Positions 19,299 to 23,941 of a stretch of DNA of 23,941 nucleotides are shown in pieces (position 1 is the first letter of the stretch; every line of letters starts with the position of its first letter). Both the position numbers and the translations under genes were made by a program. The stretch covers positions 2,716,899 through 2,740,839 of the forward strand of contig BFEA01000049.1 of the NCBI GenBank assembly GCA_003427395.1, given 5' to 3'. This stretch comes from Chara braunii (taxonomy: Eukaryota > Streptophyta > Charophyceae > Charales > Characeae). The notes under the pieces are model-generated. The model was not told the origin of the DNA, did no database searches, and was given only the letters and a program-made list of their open reading frames with translations.

Positions 19299-19649
19299 AA
19301 TATCGCGAAGGGTCCCTCCTTCACGATATTGAACGACTGAAGGATAAGTCGTTCAACCCTTGCGGCACCCCTGTCTTTTAGGCAGTGGGTGACGATAAGC
19401 AAGGGGCGTAGGTCCTGCTTATGGGGGAAACTCTTTTGTGCCGGACCAGAGCCTAGGATGTCCTGGACAAGGCTAGGCTCAGGACTAACGTCCGACCAAT
19501 AATCTAAGAAGCAAAACCCCTTTAGAGACGGGGTTCGCTCGTCCTTCCACTACTGAAAGAAAATACGAGTAATCACGGGTTGGCGAGCAATTCGCCATAC
19601 CCAAACTAAGTCCAGTTCGATCGAAGGTCGAGCGCTAAACCTTGCGCTC
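19299..19649. ncRNA. Run of seven hairpins, structured RNA candidate
   Basis: Perfect or near-perfect stems follow one another: AATATCG...CGATATT (19299-19330), GAACGACT...AGTCGTTC (19331-19354), ATAAGCA...TGCTTAT (19395-19422), GAGCCTA...TAGGCTC (19449-19480), AACCCC...GGGGTT (19515-19535), GGCGA...TCGCC (19582-19596) and GAGCGC...GCGCTC (19630-19649). Seven in 351 nt with short spacers is unusual and fits a large ribozyme domain such as group II domain I. Neither strand is decided by symmetry alone; the minus strand would place it upstream of copy 1 of the long repeat. Confidence 0.5.
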
Positions 19650-20108
19650 AAGTAATCCTACCTATTCGTTAGATGTGTGCGATAGGAGAAAAATAAAATA
19701 AAAAAAACGGGGAGTCTCGGAGGAAATCGGGGCGAGTCATTCTCACAGCCATAGTTGAACCTTGTCATTCACACCCTGCACACATTCATCCATATCACCC
19801 TCAATCCAGGAGCGAGCCCTCGCTCCCATACATACTTGCACACACATGAAGCCCAATGAAATGCTACAAAACGTGGTCAACCCCTTCGCTCCCAGGTTCA
19901 TGTCCCACATGCCCTTTTTCGACCCCCACTCAACAAAGGCATACCTGCCTGTCCCAATTCACACAACTTTTGCATGGCTATTCAAGAAAGGTTCAAAGGA
20001 TAGGAACTTTATTCACACGGAAATGCCTTTCGCCTACAAGGTCACAAACATCTGGGCGTGGGTATCATGGTGGGTAAAAATTGAGCCGCAAACCGACTTG
20101 CTATCAAT
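19650..20108. other. No gene supported
   Basis: An A-rich tract (AAAAATAAAATAAAAAAAAC, from 19689) is followed by a plus-strand frame 19762-20112 of 116 codons (for example NVVNPFAPRFMSHMPFFDP). It lacks any recognised domain and overlaps the start of the dispersed repeat at 20109. I do not call it a gene. Confidence 0.3.
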
Positions 20109-20600
20109 TTGATAGCAGAAGTTGATGAAGCTCAAGACTGCGAAGAACACTCGCAGGTAGCAATGACCTGCGTCACAAAACCAAGGCAGACATCGCCTGT
20201 CGAGTTAACGGAGTTCAACTTCGTATCGCATTCTAAGCTACTTAGCAGTAGCGTCCGGTAACGATGTGAAAATCCCGAAAATTTCAGCAGCACTTCCTTT
20301 AGGGAAGTGTGCTCGAAGAATATTTACTATACCAAATCTAAAAAGAAAAGCTCGTGACTCTGAAAATATCGAAAAATATTAATTATTTGGTTTCAGTAGA
20401 AATTTCGGCAGCACCTCCTTTATAACGGAAGGTTTCCACAATTCCTACTGATCCAAAAGACTAAACTATGTCCTATCCTAGCTGACATCTTTGAAACTTG
20501 ACTAACTTTGAGTATTTAGCAGAAATTTTGGCAGCATCTCCCCTAAGGAAAAGAGGCTCCCATAACTTTTAGTAACTCAGAGGCTAGCCAATGTCCTACC
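20109..20600 (+). repeat. Dispersed repeat family, copy B
   Basis: 20109-20412 is the reverse complement of 11027-11335, with many identical stretches, for example TTCTAAGCTACTTAGCAGTA and ATATTTACTATACCAAATCT. The block AAATTT(C)GGCAGCA followed by a CTTCC...GGAAG-type hairpin recurs at about 20280, 20400 and 20522, a degenerate period near 120 bp. A short palindrome (GCTATCAATTTGATAGC) marks the left edge. No coding frame. Confidence 0.85.
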
Positions 20601-20863
20601 CAAAACAGTCATGCATGAAAAGAGAAATGTGAAAACAAAAATGGACATATATCTGCCTATCGCTCAAGCACAAGGCGAATACTAACAAACTACCCTACTA
20701 TGCAGAAAAAAAGAACAGAGCCTGAACAACATACAAGTCAGGTCCACAACGCATTCAACCAATTCAAAACAAGGGTTCGTTCATCCCAAGTTGTCATCTT
20801 TCGCTTGTCCTAATAAAAAAACATGAGTCATGTATCTTACTTAGTTAATTAATTTTCCAAGTT
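20601..20863. other. AT-rich spacer; putative 3' exon side of the group II intron
   Basis: No gene. If the minus-strand intron ends at 20864, this is the downstream exon side, beginning AACTTGGAAAATTAATTAAC on the minus strand. I do not recognise any organelle exon in it. Confidence 0.3.
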
Positions 20864-20920
20864 GTTATGAGTTCCACCGCTAGGCTCGAAGAAAGAGTCG
20901 AGCCTAGACGGTCGTAACAA
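20864..20920 (-). ncRNA. Group II intron domain VI candidate and 3' splice site
   Basis: Directly after domain V and a short linker, the minus strand forms a hairpin with a 10-bp perfect stem (CTAGGCTCGA at 20898-20907 with TCGAGCCTAG at 20880-20889) on an ACCG/CGGT and GTTA/TAAC base. An unpaired A at 20872 lies eight bases before TAAC, the position expected for the branch-point adenosine. Group II introns end in AY, so AC at 20864 is the predicted last base. Position and shape fit; the exact end is inferred. Confidence 0.7.
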
Positions 20921-20929
20921 GTGCTCTCC

Positions 20930-20963
20930 GAACCGTGCGAGATGGTCGCCCATCACACGGCTC
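20930..20963 (-). ncRNA. Group II intron domain V (catalytic hairpin)
   Basis: The minus strand from 20963 to 20930 is exactly 34 nt and begins GAGCCGTGTG, ending CGCACGGTTC. It folds as the standard domain V: a 10-bp lower helix (with G-U pairs at positions 3-32 and 9-26), a 2-nt bulge (CU), a 4-bp upper helix and a GCGA (GNRA) tetraloop. The catalytic AGC triad is at positions 2-4. All hallmarks of the group II ribozyme core are intact and it is followed at the right distance by a domain VI-like hairpin. This is the most conserved piece of group II introns, which are common in charophyte organelles. Confidence 0.88.
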
Positions 20964-22060
20964 TCCAACTCAAGTTAAGACAGTTATTCATTGACTGAAG
21001 TCAATGAATTTAAGTTAATTGATTCAAACAACCACATAAAGAGTGAGTTGGGTACAACATATAAACAAAAAATTGCTGAGATATAGAGACTTTTTCTAAA
21101 GTAGCGCCATCGCGAGCTGCCTCTCAGTTTATACTTACGAGGAACCACCTCCAGTGTCTATTATAGCAGTGTTTCCCGTTCTTCCCTAGATCCGAGTTAT
21201 CTCTTAGTATTCTTCAGTAGACCTCGGCCTCGCAATACTAGAAACATAAAGCTGCCAGTCTACTCAAGCCTNTTCACGAGGCCGCAAGTGAGAGCTCCAT
21301 TCCTCCATTAGTTCCTGGGAGCAGTGATAATCCCCAACAATCGCGCGAGCTAACGAGCCTGCTTTGGCCTTCTTTTCATTCCATCAGTGCGTGACCGTCT
21401 CATAGACTTCTACCCAGAGCCGTCGGCTCTGTTTCAGTGGTGACGTCAACGAAAGGCATATCCGTGATCCCGAGCTAGCATACCCCCAAGACGCCTTCTC
21501 TCTCCCCCTGCACCTCTGGACTGCAACTGTCTAGTTGCCTTGGGCTGTCGTCACGAGAAGGCCTCTGGTCACACAACACTCTCTGTGTATGCAGCGGTAA
21601 ACACATTGTCACATCAACTCCACACGAATTATCGGGAGCGCGAGAGAAGATCCTCCCTCTCTATAATGCCTGCCCTCATCTCTCTGTCTCGTAACCGCTC
21701 ATGTCTCTCGCTCTCTTCGTTGACCCCCGAGTCCCCCGTCTGGTGGTCCTGATCCCTTCATCGCTGTGAGCTGGCCTTTGGCGGTCACCCCCGAACCTGT
21801 GCACGAAGGTGCTTATCGCACTATGCTGATCGCCCCTGACTGTATGGACCGCACGCACGAAGTCTCTCGCGTCTGCTTGCACTGACAACCCGCGTTGATG
21901 TCTACCACTCACCGAAAAAAAGGACACACTCCCCCTTTGATGACCAACTGAACTCGTCTCCATCGGTTGCGCGACGCACGCGTACACAGGCCCGCCTCAC
22001 TCACATGTAACTGCCTCTTGCCTTCTCACTGCTGACGCGAACTGGCCTCTGGGCCATCCT
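20964..22060 (-). other. Region upstream of domain V (domain IV position), no RT seen
   Basis: In ORF-carrying group II introns this is where the maturase/RT gene ends. I find no RT motif (no Y-x-D-D box, no readable maturase domain) and only short frames, so any intron protein is lost or decayed. The stretch 21210-21370 aligns weakly with 16930-17110. One N at 21272. Confidence 0.4.
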
Positions 22061-22549
22061 CTATGGACTCGGTCGACGGATGCTCTCTCCGCCACTGCTC
22101 CAGCCCGTGCCAGGAACGGGTCTGCGCATCGCTGNCCTCGGACTCAGCATCTGAGTCTCAGTCCAGCTTCTCTCAGTCGTACTCGTAGAAGTCTCTTCTT
22201 CGTGGTACGTGACCGTAACCTTTAAGGCCTCGATCACTCCATCTCTCCTGCATCTCCGCTCAGCTCGATTGTGAGCCTCAGTAACCACGCCCTGGACTTT
22301 TCCGTCTTCACTCATCTCCTGTTCTTTCCCTCCATAGACATTAACTTTTAGCTTAGCCACCCCGTCACTTTTACTATAGCTCAAGCAGGCATCCACTGTA
22401 GCCCCCTCCTCACGCATAGGCTCCCAATTCCAGTCGAATCTCAGATGCCCTGGCCTATAAGCCAAAAAGGCCGTTGCTTCGCGCCATAGCCAGGTTTCGT
22501 TCGATAGACTGCACGGTACCACGCCGCTAACCTCGAATAACGCGCCCCT
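22061..22549 (-). CDS. Unassigned open frame, about 160 codons
   Basis: Open on the minus strand from just after a TAG near 22550 to 22061 with one ambiguous codon (N at 22135). There is no ATG near its left limit; a GTG or an exon boundary would be needed. The text is not low complexity (WREATAFLAYRPGHLRFDWN, VDACLSYSKSDGVAKLKVNV, GVIEALKVTVTYHEEET) and is rich in Glu, Arg and Thr near the end. No RT, maturase or LAGLIDADG motif is visible, although it sits in the domain IV position of the putative group II intron. The matching part of copy 1 (about 17100-17400) does not keep this frame, which argues against a conserved protein. Confidence 0.2.
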   Translation of the reverse strand, partial: RGALFEVSGVVPCSLSNETWLWREATAFLAYRPGHLRFDWNWEPMREEGATVDACLSYSKSDGVAKLKVNVYGGKEQEMSEDGKVQGVVTEAHNRAERRCRRDGVIEALKVTVTYHEEETSTSTTERSWTETQMLSPRXAMRRPVPGTGWSSGGESIRRPSP

Positions 22550-22559
22550 CTACTTGCCA

Positions 22560-23277
22560 CTTTCCACCCGAGCTCAAGCAGACGAGATACCACCAAGCCT
22601 CTTAGCCGCGAGCAGTGTCTCGACTCTTAGAAAGTGGGGAGTGTGTCTAGCCCTTCGCCGAAAAACCAATAGCCCATGACTCACCCCCCCCCCTTTTTCT
22701 CTTTATAGGATCGCCGCTCACTACGATCCCTGCGTTCTGAATGAAGAGTTCAAATTAACATTTTTCAAATTCTTCACATTAATTAATAGTTTTAAAGCTC
22801 CAAAAATAATAAAACAAAATAAAATTAAATGATTTAAGAAAGATGAGAGACCGAAACTCAACGGTCTAAGCACGAGCCGAACTCACTACACTACTATCAG
22901 TCACTAATCCTCGTGATGCGGCCACAGTCCGAAAGTAGTGGTCCCATAACGGAATACCGACGTGCACACCTTTCCCTTCTAAACACGCAGTCGGTCTACT
23001 CCCATTGGGTACCCGTGTCCGATGGCAAGGAGGGGGCTTATGACTCTCCACGGGGGGTGATAAGCCTCCTACCAATGCGGTCGNGGGTTGCCCCTCTTTT
23101 GGGGTCCCACCGCGCAGCGCTCAACCGGACAGATCACCCACAGGTGATATACGAAGGGTCGGCCAGCTTAGGCCATAGGGCTGCAATCAAAACTCGTAAT
23201 CGAGCCATTTGCTTTCCTTCTCGTGAAGTGACGAAGAGCCGAAAAGGGAAGCCGCGCCCGAAGGATCAACTCGCAAA

Positions 23278-23332
<55 letters not shown>

Positions 23333-23941
23333 GTAGTAGTAGTAGTAGAATTTATAAAAGGAACGGATTTGTAACGTTGCAGCGGCTAAAACCGCTGGAT
23401 TACCTCGAACTCAGGCAAGGGTCCACATCGGCGAACAGACCTGACACATAATTTCCTTTTCACTTTTTATTTTCTTCTTTTTCTTCTCCCGATTCTCTTC
23501 TATTTCGACAATGACAACTGAACCCTGTGCATTTAACCCATAGCCTAGCCAAGAGGTGCCTGGAGCGCAGTAGAACTGACCGCACCGGTTCCTCAATCCT
23601 CGCGACCCTGGGCGAGCCCGACGGCCACCACGGCCACAGGCCGGTAGTGCTCTGCTGCACAGCAGGGCGCCGATCCCACGTGGACCAAAGGACAATCCAG
23701 TAGCGCAACCCCACCCTTTTCCCAGGGCAAGCTCCAGCTGGACCGGCCTGCAGCAGAGCACCGCCCTTNGTACGCTCGACGCACTGCAGAAACCAATAAG
23801 CAGTACCCCGCGAAAGCCCATATGGCGTTCGGTTTCCCGAGCTGATAATAAGTAAGTAGTGGGTCCGGGCAGGTGTTGGGTACTTAGCGCAGGGCCAGGA
23901 CACTGCGCCCTCCGACACCGCAACCGTAGGGGCAGCTACAG
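22560..23941 (-). repeat. Long diverged direct repeat, copy 2 (putative group II intron domains I-III)
   Basis: Matches 17560-18860 in the same orientation and runs off the window edge. On the minus strand it lies upstream of domain V by about 1.6 kb, the layout expected if it holds domains I to III and the gap holds domain IV. Complementary pairs such as CCCCAAAAGAGGGG and CTCTGCTGCAGG...CTGCAGCAGAG support RNA folding. N bases at 23084 and 23769 suggest mixed reads from similar copies. Without a covariance model the domain assignment is inference. Confidence 0.65.
23279..23348 (+). repeat. (TAA)n(TAG)n microsatellite
   Basis: About 17 clean TAA triplets followed by six TAG triplets, in copy 2 of the long direct repeat at the place corresponding to 18259-18310 in copy 1. 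Confidence 0.97.

Noticed and set aside
19762-20112. Plus-strand open frame of 116 codons
   Set aside because: No recognised domain, overlaps the edge of dispersed repeat B, and its start region is low-complexity His/Thr/Ser text.
23279-23348. Poly-Ile/Val stretch in a plus-strand frame (22913-23374)
   Set aside because: Direct translation of the TAA/TAG microsatellite; the rest of the frame is the folded repeat with an N.

Overview
The window looks like nuclear DNA of a streptophyte alga. From memory, the gag and pol text resembles Ty3-type elements predicted in the charophyte Chara braunii; no search was run. It is gene-poor, repeat-rich and full of decayed mobile elements. Four single N bases fall only in the right-hand 2.7 kb, which suggests collapsed or ambiguous repeat assembly.

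Layout. 1-7.3 kb: a plus-strand Ty3/gypsy-type LTR retrotransposon relic with coiled-coil gag, an intact CCHC zinc knuckle, protease, RT, RNase H, integrase and a chromodomain-like tail. It is broken by stops, frameshifts and losses of catalytic residues. 7.3-9.9 kb: a minus-strand retroelement relic with a decayed gag-like gene, a primer-binding site matching plant initiator tRNA-Met, a telomere-motif palindrome just downstream of it, and part of an LTR. 9.9-10.4 kb: a plausible small two-exon gene with good splice signals. 11.0-11.5 kb: an inverted repeat whose family recurs at 20.1-20.6 kb. 11.6-12.1 kb: a once-interrupted reading frame. 12.12-12.32 kb: three 66-bp tandem repeats. 13.0-14.2 kb: the best candidate for a living gene, minus strand, probably with one intron.

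14.3-23.9 kb holds no convincing intact gene but much folded-RNA-like sequence. The clearest item is a canonical group II intron domain V (34 nt, AGC triad, 2-nt bulge, GNRA loop) followed by a domain VI-like hairpin, minus strand, 20.86-20.96 kb. Upstream of it on that strand, 22.56-23.94 kb is a diverged direct copy of 17.56-18.86 kb, about 5 kb apart. I infer two decayed organelle-type group II intron bodies, most simply transferred organelle DNA, though a dispersed nuclear family is possible. A cluster of seven hairpins (19.30-19.65 kb) and two long isolated hairpins (14.46 and 15.89 kb) belong to the same structured landscape.

The genes do not form a pathway. The window is mainly a record of retrotransposon insertion and decay next to a block of probable organelle-intron sequence.
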